DNA of 64,000 nucleotides from Xylanibacter oryzae DSM 17970. Lineage in GTDB: Bacteria > Bacteroidota > Bacteroidia > Bacteroidales > Bacteroidaceae. Positions 8,525-20,461 of the stretch are shown here, one piece after another. Positions within the stretch are counted from its first letter, which is position 1. Each line of letters begins with the position of its first letter. Where the stretch lies: positions 3,205,703 to 3,269,702 of the forward strand of contig NZ_KK073873.1 of NCBI RefSeq assembly GCF_000585355.1. Reading direction: 5' to 3'. The position numbers were made by a program, and so were the translations under genes. The notes beneath the pieces are model-generated. The model saw nothing but the letters and a program-made list of their open reading frames with translations. It searched no databases and was not told where the DNA came from.

Positions 8525-10708
8525 ATGGCTAAAGAAGTTAACCTTGCAGGAGAATTAAAACGCTATTTTGGTTTCGATAAATTTAAGGGAGATCAGGAAG
8601 CAATAATACATAATTTACTGGATGGACAAGATACATTTGTCCTTATGCCAACAGGTGGCGGAAAATCATTGTGCTATCAGTTACCATCATTGATAATGGA
8701 TGGTACGGCTATTGTAATATCTCCTCTTATCGCACTGATGAAAAATCAGGTAGATGTTATAAGCAATCTAAGTGATGAAGAAGGAGTTGCTCATTACTTG
8801 AATTCTTCATTGAATAAGTCTGCTATAGATCAAGTGAAGAGTGATATACGTATGGGTGTAACCAAACTTTTGTATGTAGCTCCGGAGTCTTTGACTAAGG
8901 ATGAAAATGTGGAATTCCTTAAATCTGTTAATATATCTTTTTATGCAATAGATGAAGCTCATTGTATTTCTGAATGGGGACATGATTTTAGGCCTGAATA
9001 TCGTAGGATTCGTCCTATTATTAATGAAATAGGGAAGGCTCCGATAATTGCACTTACTGCTACAGCTACAGATAAGGTTAGAACTGATATTAAAAAAAAT
9101 TTGGGTATCGTTGAGGCAAAGGAATTCAAAAGTTCTTTTAACCGTCCTAATCTTTATTATGAAGTACGTCCTAAAACAAAAGATATAGATAAGGATATCA
9201 TTAAGTTTATAAAAAAACATAGTGGTAAAAGTGGTATAATATATTGTCTTTCACGAAAGAAAGTTGAAGAACTTGCAGAAATTCTAAGAGCTAATGATAT
9301 TCCTGCTGCAGCATATCATGCCGGATTAGACTCATCTACACGTTCACAGACTCAAGATGATTTCCTGATGGAAAAAATAGATGTTATTGTTGCAACAATA
9401 GCATTTGGTATGGGTATAGATAAACCTGATGTCCGTTTTGTAATCCATTATGATATTCCAAAGAGTCTAGAAGGATATTATCAAGAGACAGGTCGCGCAG
9501 GTCGTGATGGTGGAGAAGGGTTATGCATAACGTTTTATGCATACAAAGATTTGCAGAAACTTGAAAAGTTTATGGAAGGCAAGCCTGTCGCAGAACAGGA
9601 TATAGGAAGACAACTGTTGCAAGAAACCGCAGCATATGCAGAATCTTCTGTATGTAGAAGAAAAATGTTATTACATTATTTTGGTGAAACATACGAAAAA
9701 GATAACTGTGGTAATTGTGATAATTGTTTACATCCTAAAGAACAGATAGAGGCAAAGAGTAAGTTGCTTATTGTATTGAATGCTATAGTATCAATAAAAG
9801 AAAATTTTAGGACTGATTATGTAATCAATTATGTGAAAGGTATTGAAACAGATGATATTGTTGCACATAATCATCAAGAAAATGATGATTTTGGCGCTGG
9901 TGCTGATGAAGATGAAAAACTATGGAATCCTGTAATCAGACAAGCATTAATTGCTGGCTATATCAAAAAAGATGTTGAAAATTATGGATTATTGAAAATT
10001 ACCGCAGCAGGTAAAAAATTTATAAAGAATCCGGAATCTTTTCTTATAGTTGAAGATAAAGAATTTACAGATGAGGATTATGAAGCATACGAGCGTGACG
10101 GTGCTAGCAGTGCATTGGATCCTACTCTTTATAACATGCTTAAAGATCTTAGAAAAAAAGTTGCAATAAAAACCAATCAACCGCCATATACAATTTTCCT
10201 TGATGTATCTTTAGAACAGATGGCAACAGATTATCCAATAACATTGGATGAATTGAGAAGCATACAGGGTGTTGGCGATGGGAAAATAAAGAAAAACTAT
10301 TGTAATTACTTTTTAGAACTGATAAAAAAACATTGTAGCGAAAATAACATTGAACGTCAGAGCGACTTACGTGTAAGGACTGTTGCAAAGAAGTCTATCC
10401 AGAAAGTAAGTATAATACAGAGTATAGACAGACAAATCCCTCTAGATGACATAGCAACGGCCAAGGGAATTGACTTTGATGACCTCTTGGACGAAATAGA
10501 AGCTATTGTATATAGTGGTACAAAATTGAACATTAATTATTTTCTTGAAGATGTTATGGACGAAGACCACATAGAAGATATATATGAATACTTCAAAGAT
10601 TCTCAGACAGATGACCTTCATGTCGCTATGGAAGAATTGGGTAATGATTACGATGAAAACGAAATAAGATTAGTACGTATAAAGTTTATGTCTGAAGTTG
10701 CAGATTAA
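8525..10708 (+). CDS. recQ: ATP-dependent DNA helicase RecQ
   Basis: 3'-5' DNA helicase of recombination and fork repair. Domains in order: SF2 helicase core with PTGGGKS (motif I), DEAHCISEWGHDFRPEY (motif II and aromatic-rich loop) and QETGRAGRDG (motif VI); RecQ-Ct zinc site with the cysteines of SVCRRKM and CGNCDNC; winged-helix RQC; then an HRDC-like domain near residues 525-610. The last 110 residues form an acidic helical extension (IQSIDRQIPLDDIATAKG) resembling the helix-turn-helix tail of long RecQ proteins. Length is 727 residues. It lies 44 bases after clpX with no clear promoter of its own. Confidence 0.95.
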   Translation: MAKEVNLAGELKRYFGFDKFKGDQEAIIHNLLDGQDTFVLMPTGGGKSLCYQLPSLIMDGTAIVISPLIALMKNQVDVISNLSDEEGVAHYLNSSLNKSAIDQVKSDIRMGVTKLLYVAPESLTKDENVEFLKSVNISFYAIDEAHCISEWGHDFRPEYRRIRPIINEIGKAPIIALTATATDKVRTDIKKNLGIVEAKEFKSSFNRPNLYYEVRPKTKDIDKDIIKFIKKHSGKSGIIYCLSRKKVEELAEILRANDIPAAAYHAGLDSSTRSQTQDDFLMEKIDVIVATIAFGMGIDKPDVRFVIHYDIPKSLEGYYQETGRAGRDGGEGLCITFYAYKDLQKLEKFMEGKPVAEQDIGRQLLQETAAYAESSVCRRKMLLHYFGETYEKDNCGNCDNCLHPKEQIEAKSKLLIVLNAIVSIKENFRTDYVINYVKGIETDDIVAHNHQENDDFGAGADEDEKLWNPVIRQALIAGYIKKDVENYGLLKITAAGKKFIKNPESFLIVEDKEFTDEDYEAYERDGASSALDPTLYNMLKDLRKKVAIKTNQPPYTIFLDVSLEQMATDYPITLDELRSIQGVGDGKIKKNYCNYFLELIKKHCSENNIERQSDLRVRTVAKKSIQKVSIIQSIDRQIPLDDIATAKGIDFDDLLDEIEAIVYSGTKLNINYFLEDVMDEDHIEDIYEYFKDSQTDDLHVAMEELGNDYDENEIRLVRIKFMSEVAD

Positions 10709-10766
10709 TTTGCGTTAATTCAGTGCGAAAATGCTTAAAACATATCTCTATGTCTAGAAAAATAGC

Positions 10767-10774
10767 TATATTTG
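10767..10774 (+). promoter_or_regulatory. -7 box of the guaB promoter
   Basis: TATATTTG followed by GCACGC matches TAnnTTTG and lies 26 bases before the guaB ATG. It probably drives guaB and the three following genes. Confidence 0.6.
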
Positions 10775-10794
10775 CACGCAATAAATTTTTATAA

Positions 10795-12282
<1,488 letters not shown>

Positions 12283-12294
12283 TAATAATTTAAA

Positions 12295-13722
12295 ATGGGA
12301 CGAAATGTATTGTTAATATATACGTTATTTTTTAGTTTGGTCGTGGCGGCACAAAATGACCCAACAATAATGACTATTAATGGAATACCTGTATTACGGT
12401 CAGAATTTGAATACTCGTATAACAAATACAATACATGCGGTACATCTGATAAGAAAACTATTGACGAATATGCTGATCTGTTTATTGATTACAAACTTAA
12501 GGTTGCGGCTGCATTAGATGCACATTGCGATACTTTGACTTCCTTTAAAAAAGATTTCGCTGCATATCGTGACCAACAGATATATCCATCATTCGTCTCT
12601 GATTCTGATATAGATAAAGAGGCTATAAAAATTTACAATGATAAGCGAATGAGAATAGGCGCAAAAGGACTTATAAGGCCTGCGCATATTTTCATTCATT
12701 TAAGTCAGAAAGCCACAGATATTGAAAAAAGAACTGCACAAAATAGGATCGATTCTATATATAGTCTGTTGAAAAATGGTGCAGATTTTGCATATATGGC
12801 AAAAAAGTACTCTGAAGATGATACATCTTCAAAAGGAGGATTGTTACCTTGGATTAGTCCAGGGCAGACATTGAAAGAATTTGAAGATCGGGCTTATGCC
12901 CTTAGAAAGGGAGAGATGAGCAAACCATTTCTTTCAACACAAGGGTTCCATATTATTTTGATGAAAGATAAAAAGGCTCTAGAACCTTATGACTCTTTGA
13001 GTACCGGTATAATAAAGTTTCTGAAATTGCAGGGTATTAGAGAATACATAGCCAATGAAAAATTGGATTCCATGGTAAAGCAAAGTAATGGAATTTTAAG
13101 TAAAGAGGATGTTATCAGAAAAATATCTTCAGATATGGAAAATAGTAATGTTCAATTTAGAAATTTGAGAGCAGAATATCATGATGGATTGTTATTATGT
13201 GAAATAAGCGATCGTGTCGTTTGGGAAAAAGCATCAAAAGATGAACAAGGATTGGCTAAGTTTTTTAAGAAAAATAAAAAAAGATATAAGTGGGATTCTC
13301 CTCGTTTCAAAGGTATTGTATACCATGTAAAGAATTCGTTGGATAAGAAAGCTGTTGTAGATTGCATAAAAAAAGTTCCTTTCTCAGATTGGAATGAAAA
13401 ATTAACTACCACATTCAATAGTCATAATACTATACGAGTAAGGGCTGAAAAGGGCATCTTCAAGCAAGGTGATAATGCTTTTATTGATAAATTGGTCTTC
13501 AAAAAAACTGCAGAAATAAGAGAATTGAAAGATTATCCAATAGATGCAACATATGGCAAAATATTGAAAAGTAGTCCAAAATCATATGAGGATGTCCGTG
13601 ATTTGGTTATTGCGGATTATCAGGATGAAATGGAAAAGCAGTGGGTTAAAGAATTGAAAAAAAAATATGTAGTATTTATAAATCGTGAAGTTTTAGAAAC
13701 CGTTAACACGCATAATAAATGA
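12295..13722 (+). CDS. Periplasmic peptidylprolyl isomerase, PpiC/parvulin type
   Basis: Predicted periplasmic folding chaperone. A signal peptide ends near residue 20 (SLVVAAQ). One recognisable parvulin domain lies at about residues 120-225, with the family hallmarks RPAHIFIHL, YSEDDTSSKGG and QGFHIILM. The C-terminal half (about 240 residues) is diverged and may be a second, degenerate chaperone module. The protein overlaps the next parvulin gene by four bases (ATGA), so translation is coupled. It probably works with its neighbour on outer-membrane protein folding. Confidence 0.88.
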   Translation: MGRNVLLIYTLFFSLVVAAQNDPTIMTINGIPVLRSEFEYSYNKYNTCGTSDKKTIDEYADLFIDYKLKVAAALDAHCDTLTSFKKDFAAYRDQQIYPSFVSDSDIDKEAIKIYNDKRMRIGAKGLIRPAHIFIHLSQKATDIEKRTAQNRIDSIYSLLKNGADFAYMAKKYSEDDTSSKGGLLPWISPGQTLKEFEDRAYALRKGEMSKPFLSTQGFHIILMKDKKALEPYDSLSTGIIKFLKLQGIREYIANEKLDSMVKQSNGILSKEDVIRKISSDMENSNVQFRNLRAEYHDGLLLCEISDRVVWEKASKDEQGLAKFFKKNKKRYKWDSPRFKGIVYHVKNSLDKKAVVDCIKKVPFSDWNEKLTTTFNSHNTIRVRAEKGIFKQGDNAFIDKLVFKKTAEIRELKDYPIDATYGKILKSSPKSYEDVRDLVIADYQDEMEKQWVKELKKKYVVFINREVLETVNTHNK

Positions 13723-15113
13723 AAAATAAAAAAGTAAAGATATGTGTAGCAGCACTATCCATAATGGGCTGCATTGGCCTTAAAGCACAGAGTCAGAAAC
13801 AGACTGATAATACAGTCAATGGCGACAAAGCCATTGATGAGGTTATATGGGTAGTTGGTGATGAAGCTATTCTTAAATCTGATGTTGAAGCTATGCGTGC
13901 ACAGTCAGAATCAGAAAATATAAAGTTTAAAGGCAATCCGGATTGCGCTATACCTGAGCAGTTGGCTGTACAGAAACTTTTTTTGCATCAGGCAGCAATA
14001 GATAGTCTTCAGGTTACTGAATCGGAAATAAACAATGGAATTGAAGAACAGATAAATTACTGGATTCAACTTATTGGTTCTAGAGAGAAGCTTGAGGAAT
14101 ATAAGAAACAAACAATTTCGCAAATGCGAAATCAAATGCATGATGAGTTTAGAGATCGTCAGCTGATACAGAAAATGAAAGAGCAATTAGTTAAGGATAT
14201 TGCTGTATCACCTGCAGATGTGCGTGCTTATTTTAAGAATGTGCCTAAAGATAGTATTCCATATGTACCAACAGACGTTGAAGTTGAGATTATAACCAAA
14301 ACTCCAAAAGTATCACAAGAAGAAATAAACCGTATTAAGGATGAGCTGAGAGACTACACCGACCGTATAAATAAAGGAGAAACATCTTTCTCTTCGTTAG
14401 CTCGTCTTTATTCGGAGGATCCAGGTTCTGCAAGACAGGGTGGAGAACTCGACTATACTGGCCGTGGAATGCTTGACCCTGCTTTTGCTAATGTTGCATT
14501 CAACCTTACAGATCCTAAAAAGATATCTAAAATAGTAGAGAGTGAATATGGTTATCATATTATACAGTTAGTTGACAAAAGAGGAGATAAAATAAAAGTC
14601 CGTCATATACTTTTGAAGCCTCATGTAACTGATGATGCTATAAATAAGTCAATATCACGTTTAGATTCAATAGCGAACGATATCAAAGTTCAAAAATTTA
14701 CATTTGAAGATGCTGCGACATTTATCTCGGATGATAAAGATACAAAAAATAATCATGGGTTAATGTTTAATGCCACTCAGTCTGGTAGAACATCAAAGTT
14801 TAAAATGGAGGATTTACCATCAGAGATTGCTAAAGTTGTAGATACACTTAAAGTAGGTGAGGTTTCACGAGCTTTCAAAATGATAAATTCTAAAGGGAAG
14901 GATGTCTGTGTAATTGTGAAACTTAAGAGTAAAATAGAAGGTCACAAAGCAACAATGACAGAAGATTTCCAGACGCTTAAGGATGTTGTACTTGCGAAAA
15001 AACGTGAGGAGACCCTCCATAATTGGGTCGTAAATAAAATTAAAACGACTTATGTACGGATAAACGACCGGTATAAAAACTGTGATTTTGAATATCAAGG
15101 TTGGATTAAATGA
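13719..15113 (+). CDS. SurA-like periplasmic peptidylprolyl isomerase
   Basis: SurA-type chaperone for outer-membrane protein biogenesis. A signal peptide (LSIMGCIGLKAQS) is followed by the SurA N-terminal helical domain. The first parvulin domain is near residues 185-285, with YSEDPGSARQGGELDYTGRG. A weaker second one begins at VRHILLKPH. Length is 464. The start overlaps the preceding parvulin gene and the end overlaps the OstA-like gene by four bases each. This ties chaperones and LPS-bridge protein into one translational unit. Confidence 0.9.
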   Translation: MKNKKVKICVAALSIMGCIGLKAQSQKQTDNTVNGDKAIDEVIWVVGDEAILKSDVEAMRAQSESENIKFKGNPDCAIPEQLAVQKLFLHQAAIDSLQVTESEINNGIEEQINYWIQLIGSREKLEEYKKQTISQMRNQMHDEFRDRQLIQKMKEQLVKDIAVSPADVRAYFKNVPKDSIPYVPTDVEVEIITKTPKVSQEEINRIKDELRDYTDRINKGETSFSSLARLYSEDPGSARQGGELDYTGRGMLDPAFANVAFNLTDPKKISKIVESEYGYHIIQLVDKRGDKIKVRHILLKPHVTDDAINKSISRLDSIANDIKVQKFTFEDAATFISDDKDTKNNHGLMFNATQSGRTSKFKMEDLPSEIAKVVDTLKVGEVSRAFKMINSKGKDVCVIVKLKSKIEGHKATMTEDFQTLKDVVLAKKREETLHNWVVNKIKTTYVRINDRYKNCDFEYQGWIK

Positions 15114-16765
15114 CGAATAAAAAACTAAAGAGTAAATATAACGGGCATAGAATCATATTAATTTTGGTTTTATGCCTGTTTGGACTATGCATAGCACAGT
15201 CTAGAAGTAATCGCCAAAGGCGAGTAATAGGTGACAACCGTGTCTATCTGATACATGCAGATGTCTTGCATTATAATCAAGTACGAAATCCAGAAGCACA
15301 GATACTTAATGGGCACGTTTCGTTTAAACATAGGGGGGCGCGTATGCTTTGTGATAGTGCATATTTCTATCAAGCATCTAATTCTTTTGAAGCTTTTGGC
15401 CATGTTAGAATGTTGCAAGGTGATACTCTTTCTTTAAAGAGTGATTATGCCTATTACGACGGAAATGAACAAATGGCTATGGCTAGAAGAAATGTTTTAT
15501 TGACACACCGTAAATCAAAACTTTATACAGACAGTCTAAACTTCGACCGTTTGTATAATGTTGGCTATTTTTTTGAAGGAGGTAAACTTGTTGACGAAAA
15601 GAATGTCCTGACATCTGATTGGGGACAATACAATACTGAAACCCGTGAGGCTATATTCAATTATAATGTAAAACTTAAAAATCCGAAATTCTATCTTACC
15701 ACAGATACATTGCATTATAGTACTAAAACTGCTGTTGCAAACATAGTTGGACCATCGCACATAAAGTCTGGCGATAGTCGTATATACACAGAATCTGGTT
15801 TTTATAATTCACGAACCGATAAGTCAAGACTATATGGACGTTCTTTGATAACTAATAAAGACAGAACTATTGTTGGTGATAGTGTATATTATGATTCAAA
15901 ACGGAAAATCTGCAACGGTTATGGCAATGTGATTTATACAGATAAAAAAAACAAGAATATGTTTAAGAGCGATTACGGCTACTATAATGAGAAAACTGGT
16001 TTTGGTATGGCTACTAAGAAAGCTCTTGCGATAGATTATTCTCAGAAAGATACCTTATATATGCATGCTGATACATTCAAGATATATACATATAATATAA
16101 ATACAGACTCAATGTATCGTAAGATGCATGCATATCATAAGGTACGCGCATATAGGATAGATGTTCAAGGCGTTTGTGACTCGCTTGTATATAATAGCAA
16201 AGATTCTTGCATGACAATGTACAAAGATCCTATAGTATGGAATCAGAATCAGCAATTGCTGGGAGAGCAGATAAAGGTTTATGCAAATGATTCAACTATA
16301 AAGTGGGCTCATGTTATAAATAATGCCCTTTCTGTCCAGCAAATGCCTGATAATGAGCACTTCAACCAGGTCTCATCAATTGAGATGAAGGCTTTCTTTA
16401 AAAATGGAGATATAAATAAGGGAGAGTCAATAAAGAATGTTAGAGCAGTATATTATCCCCAAGACGATAGCGACAGTTCTCTCATAGGTCTTAATTATAC
16501 AGAGACTGATACAATGAAAATGTATTTGCAAAAAAGGCAATTGCAAAAGATATGGATGCCTGCAGCAACTGGGACACTCTATCCGATGTCTCAGATTCCA
16601 CCTTCAAAGAAATTTTTGCCTGATTTTGAGTGGTTCGACTATGTCAGACCGCTTAATAAAAATGATATATTCGTATGGCGAGGTAAAAAGTCAGGTACCG
16701 AGTTGAAAAAAGTCGAAAGAAGAGAAGTTCCGCTGCAGACATTTAAGAGAAAATCTAAGACATAA
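15110..16765 (+). CDS. OstA-like (LptA/LptD N-domain) periplasmic protein
   Basis: Beta-jellyroll protein of the OstA family, related to LptA and the N-terminal domain of LptD that conduct LPS across the periplasm. A hydrophobic N-terminal segment (IILILVLCLFGLCIAQS) serves as signal or anchor. The remainder is built of repeating short strands with alternating D-Y-x-Y and aromatic patterns, typical of the fold. The last 50 residues are basic. At 551 residues it is far longer than LptA but lacks the LptD barrel. It is the fourth gene of the guaB cluster. Confidence 0.85.
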   Translation: MTNKKLKSKYNGHRIILILVLCLFGLCIAQSRSNRQRRVIGDNRVYLIHADVLHYNQVRNPEAQILNGHVSFKHRGARMLCDSAYFYQASNSFEAFGHVRMLQGDTLSLKSDYAYYDGNEQMAMARRNVLLTHRKSKLYTDSLNFDRLYNVGYFFEGGKLVDEKNVLTSDWGQYNTETREAIFNYNVKLKNPKFYLTTDTLHYSTKTAVANIVGPSHIKSGDSRIYTESGFYNSRTDKSRLYGRSLITNKDRTIVGDSVYYDSKRKICNGYGNVIYTDKKNKNMFKSDYGYYNEKTGFGMATKKALAIDYSQKDTLYMHADTFKIYTYNINTDSMYRKMHAYHKVRAYRIDVQGVCDSLVYNSKDSCMTMYKDPIVWNQNQQLLGEQIKVYANDSTIKWAHVINNALSVQQMPDNEHFNQVSSIEMKAFFKNGDINKGESIKNVRAVYYPQDDSDSSLIGLNYTETDTMKMYLQKRQLQKIWMPAATGTLYPMSQIPPSKKFLPDFEWFDYVRPLNKNDIFVWRGKKSGTELKKVERREVPLQTFKRKSKT

Positions 16766-16914
16766 CCCTACTGATGTTAAATAGTTTATGTGTATACATT
16801 AATTAATGCATTAATATTAACTGTACGAAGATTCTGTTTTTTGTCACTTAATGATATTTTACATTATTTTACTAATAACTTAGTAAATTTAAAATGGTTT
16901 CATTAAAAATGTGA

Positions 16915-16922
16915 TATATTTG
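16915..16922 (+). promoter_or_regulatory. -7 box of the mutL promoter
   Basis: TATATTTG matches TAnnTTTG and lies 37 bases before the mutL ATG. It sits in a 194-base A/T-rich gap after the OstA-like gene. Confidence 0.55.
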
Positions 16923-16959
16923 ATGACAGACAATTGACTTTTTAATTATAAGGAAAACT

Positions 16960-18780
16960 ATGAGTGACATTATACAGCTATTACCGGATTCGGTAGCAAA
17001 CCAGATAGCGGCAGGAGAAGTAATACAGCGTCCTGCATCTGTTATTAAAGAATTAGTAGAGAACGCTATTGATGCTGAGGCTAAGACTATTAATATTCTG
17101 GTCCTTGATGCTGGCAGAACATCAATACAGGTAATCGATGACGGTAAAGGTATGTCAGAGACTGATGCCCGATTGTCATTTGAGCGACATGCTACTTCTA
17201 AAATACGTAAAGCATCCGACTTATTCAGTCTTCATACTATGGGATTTAGGGGTGAAGCGTTGGCTTCAATAGCAGCAGTAACTCAAATAGAATTGAAAAC
17301 CCGACAGGTAGGTAGTGAATTAGGCTCATGCCTGTCGATTTCAGGTAGTAAAATCACTAATCAGGAGCCATGTTCTTGTCAGGTGGGTAGTAATTTTAAG
17401 GTTGAGAATCTCTTTTTTAATGTTCCCGCCAGAAGAAAGTTTTTGAAATCCAATTCAACAGAGTTAAACAATATTTTAACAGCATTTGAGCGCATCGCTC
17501 TTGTTTATCCTAATATAAATTTTACGTTTCATAGTAATGGAACTGAACTGTTTCATCTCAATGCATGCGGTCTTAGACAGAGGATTGTCGATATCTTTGG
17601 AAAAAGGTTGGATCAGGATTTGCTGCCCGTAAATGTAGAAACTACAATATGCAAGATAAACGGATTTGTTGGCAGGCCAGAATCTGCGCGTAAAAAATGT
17701 AGTCATCAGTATCTTTTTGTTAATGGTAGATATTTGAAGCATCCGTATTATCATAAAGCGATTCTCACCGCTTTTGATAGGATGATACCAATGGGCGAGC
17801 AAATGCCGTATTTTATTTATTTTGATGTAGATCCTGACAGTATAGACGTAAATATACATCCAACAAAAACTGAGATAAAGTTTGAAAATGAGCAAGCAAT
17901 ATGGCAAATTTTAATGGCAACGGTTAAAGAATCACTTGGGAAGTTTTGTGAAGTGCCTACCATAGATTTTGATACACAAGGTGCACCTGATATACCATTG
18001 TTTAATCCTGCTAATAATGTTGATCAGCCAAAAACCGAATACAACAACTCTTATAATCCATTCAATGTCAATACAGAGCATAGAGCTCCTATACAAAAGG
18101 ATTGGGAAAAATTATATGGTTTACAGCCACAGCATGAAGATACCGAAGAATTAAGTGTATTTGATTCGGATGAAGAACCAGTGCCTATAGCAGTGAATGA
18201 AATAATTGCCGAAAAATCACCAGCACATTATCAGTATAAGGGACAATATATAATGACTGCTGTTAAGTCTGGTCTTATGATCATTGATCAGCAAAGAGCC
18301 CATACTCGAATACTGTATGAGAAATATATGGTACAGTTTAGCAATAAGACATGGACTTCACAGCGCCTCCTATTTCCTGAAGTTGTTCAGTTGCCACAGT
18401 CACAATCAGTTATACTACAAAAGATATTCCAAGAGATGTCTGAAATAGGTTTCGAACTTACAGATTTAGGTGGAGGAAGCTACGCTATAAATGGCGTTCC
18501 TGATGGAATTGATGGACTTAGCTGGGGTGATATGATTAAAAACATAGTGGAGAGTTATATTAATGATGGAACTAAGGTAGGATCTAATATATACAATTCT
18601 ATATCTGCGACAATGGCTCAAAGAGCATCAATTCCGGTAGGTCAGGTACTGACCAATGCTGAGATGGAAAATATTGTAAATGAGTTGTTTAGCTGCGAGA
18701 ATGTTAATTATACTCCTGATGGAAATGCCATATTATGTATCTTACCGCAAAGGGAAATCGAGCATCTATTTGGGGAATAA
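16960..18780 (+). CDS. mutL: DNA mismatch repair protein MutL
   Basis: Mismatch-repair matchmaker with an N-terminal GHKL ATPase. Motifs include the E-N box ([10 protein letters not shown]), DDGKGM and [10 protein letters not shown], and a central acidic linker precedes the dimerisation domain. Length is 606. In the C-terminal domain, the place of the endonuclease motif DQHAxxExxxxE is occupied by D443[11 protein letters not shown]454, so the histidine and first glutamate are absent. The CPHGRP site is replaced by TPDGNA near residue 585. I infer that this MutL is not a metal-dependent nicking enzyme. It is transcribed from its own promoter. Confidence 0.95.
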   Translation: MSDIIQLLPDSVANQIAAGEVIQRPASVIKELVENAIDAEAKTINILVLDAGRTSIQVIDDGKGMSETDARLSFERHATSKIRKASDLFSLHTMGFRGEALASIAAVTQIELKTRQVGSELGSCLSISGSKITNQEPCSCQVGSNFKVENLFFNVPARRKFLKSNSTELNNILTAFERIALVYPNINFTFHSNGTELFHLNACGLRQRIVDIFGKRLDQDLLPVNVETTICKINGFVGRPESARKKCSHQYLFVNGRYLKHPYYHKAILTAFDRMIPMGEQMPYFIYFDVDPDSIDVNIHPTKTEIKFENEQAIWQILMATVKESLGKFCEVPTIDFDTQGAPDIPLFNPANNVDQPKTEYNNSYNPFNVNTEHRAPIQKDWEKLYGLQPQHEDTEELSVFDSDEEPVPIAVNEIIAEKSPAHYQYKGQYIMTAVKSGLMIIDQQRAHTRILYEKYMVQFSNKTWTSQRLLFPEVVQLPQSQSVILQKIFQEMSEIGFELTDLGGGSYAINGVPDGIDGLSWGDMIKNIVESYINDGTKVGSNIYNSISATMAQRASIPVGQVLTNAEMENIVNELFSCENVNYTPDGNAILCILPQREIEHLFGE

Positions 18781-18865
18781 TAACAAAAGTAACGATATAT
18801 TTGCAGTATTTTGTTAAAATGACAAAAATAGAAGAAAAAAAACACAACATGTAGAAAAATATCAT

Positions 18866-18873
18866 TATCTTTG
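18866..18873 (+). promoter_or_regulatory. -7 box of the ompA-type promoter
   Basis: TATCTTTG followed by GCCGCC matches TAnnTTTG. A 61-base leader precedes the porin ATG, in keeping with an abundant outer-membrane protein. Confidence 0.6.
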
Positions 18874-18934
18874 CCGCCAAATAGGATTTTCATCTATAGA
18901 ATGAAGATTATTGATTATTAAATAAATAAAAGTT

Positions 18935-20077
18935 ATGAGAAAATTATTAATCGTATTGGCTTTTGCCGGTGTTTCTGCAGCTTCAATGGCACAGAACACA
19001 AATACTGTACCTACAGAAAAGTACAGTGTTGCAACTAATTCTTTTTGGAGCAATTGGTTTGTTCAGGTAGGTGGACAGTGGAATGCTTGGTATTCTGACC
19101 AAGAAGTAGGGAAAGGTCTATCAAAAAATCCGTTCAAGAGTTTCCGTAGCGGTCAGGCTATTTCTTTCTCTGTTGGTAAATGGTTTACACCAGGAATTGG
19201 TCTTCGTACTAAATTTGCTGGAATTTGGGGTAAGACTGTTCTTGATGACAACAAAAACACAAACAAATATTGGACTGCTAACGAACAAGTATTGTTTAAT
19301 TTGAGCAATATGTTTTTTGGATATAACCCAACTCGTGTTTGGAACTTTATTCCATTCGCAGGTGCAGGTATCTCTCGTTCATGCACATATAACAGATATG
19401 GACAGCAGTTCAGCGCAGGTCTTTTGAATGAATTCAATGTATCTAAGAGAGTTGCTGTTAATGTTGAATTGGGTTGGAACTTAATGACTCGTGATGCAGA
19501 CGGTGTAGAAGGTACATACAGCAAACGTAATTTGAAGAGTAAAGATAATGATCTTTATGCAGAAGTTGGTTTGACATTCAACTTGGGTAAAACAGGTTGG
19601 GAGAAGACTCCAGACGTAGCAGCTCTTCAGGCTCTGAGCAAATCTCAGCTAGATGCACTTAATGCACAGTTGTCTGATGAACAGGCCGAAAATGCTAAAC
19701 TGAAAGATGCCTTGGCTAATCAGAAACCAGCTGAACCAACAGTGACTAAAGAGATTGTTAATACTCCTATTTCAGTATTCTTCAACCTTGGTAAATCTGA
19801 AATTGCTTCTAAGAAAGACTTAGTAAATATTAAGGCTCTTGCTAGCTATGCTAAAGATAACAACTCTAAGATTACAGTAACCGGTAATGCTGATAGCGCA
19901 ACAGGTTCTGCAAAGTATAACAAGAAATTGTCAGAGAAACGTGCAAACAAGATCGCTGATGTACTTGTTAAGTTGGGCATAAGCCGTGATAACATTTCTA
20001 TTGTAGCTAACGGTGGTGTTGATACACTTTCACCTGTTTCTTACAACCGTCGTGCAATAGTTCAGATCGCACAATAA
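18935..20077 (+). CDS. OmpA-family outer membrane protein
   Basis: Outer-membrane porin/anchor. A signal peptide (ends ASMAQ, about residue 20) precedes an N-terminal beta-barrel of about 210 residues with alternating aromatic strands. A short coiled region (SKSQLDALNAQLSDEQAENAKL) leads to an OmpA peptidoglycan-binding domain from about residue 270. There, NADSATGSAKYNKKLSEKRA carries the conserved asparagine/aspartate and the arginine of the LSxxRA helix. Length is 380. It is monocistronic, with its own promoter and a strong terminator. Confidence 0.93.
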   Translation: MRKLLIVLAFAGVSAASMAQNTNTVPTEKYSVATNSFWSNWFVQVGGQWNAWYSDQEVGKGLSKNPFKSFRSGQAISFSVGKWFTPGIGLRTKFAGIWGKTVLDDNKNTNKYWTANEQVLFNLSNMFFGYNPTRVWNFIPFAGAGISRSCTYNRYGQQFSAGLLNEFNVSKRVAVNVELGWNLMTRDADGVEGTYSKRNLKSKDNDLYAEVGLTFNLGKTGWEKTPDVAALQALSKSQLDALNAQLSDEQAENAKLKDALANQKPAEPTVTKEIVNTPISVFFNLGKSEIASKKDLVNIKALASYAKDNNSKITVTGNADSATGSAKYNKKLSEKRANKIADVLVKLGISRDNISIVANGGVDTLSPVSYNRRAIVQIAQ

Positions 20078-20101
20078 TACTTATTCAGTAAAATAAAAAA
20101 G

Positions 20102-20128
20102 GCGTCTCAACATTGAGACGCTTTTTTT
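20102..20128 (+). terminator. Rho-independent terminator of the OmpA-family gene
   Basis: An 8-bp GC-rich stem (GCGTCTCA/TGAGACGC) with loop ACAT is followed by seven T residues, 25 bases after the stop codon. Confidence 0.9.
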
Positions 20129-20403
20129 GTGTTTGATTGTTTGAGGTTGCATATAAGAGAGATTTTTTTTGTATGCTGAATATATTTCTATACACATCCT
20201 ATTGTTCTATTTACCGGATGTAAATGTACGTAGTGAACAAGGTATGGCTATGCTTTTATTATTATAAAGGCAGGCAATAGTCATGACTTTATCAGATAAT
20301 CAATGTGCAGTTGTCTTTGAATTACGTATAAGGTTTTGGCTCTTATTATATAATTGTTGTATTAAATACTCAATAAACAGGTAGAAAGTATGTAAAGGTT
20401 AAT
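20129..20403. other. Gene-free spacer between the OmpA-type gene and trpS
   Basis: About 275 A/T-rich bases between two convergent terminators. I see no credible coding frame, RNA gene or repeat in it. Confidence 0.5.
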
Positions 20404-20436
20404 AAAAAGCCGTCTGATAAATAATTATCAGACGGC
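20404..20436 (-). terminator. Rho-independent terminator of trpS
   Basis: A perfect 12-bp stem (GCCGTCTGATAA and its complement, loop of four bases) is followed on the minus strand by TTTTTATT. It starts 26 bases past the trpS stop codon. Confidence 0.88.
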
Positions 20437-20461
20437 ATAAGATGTGTTTATTGTAAATTAA

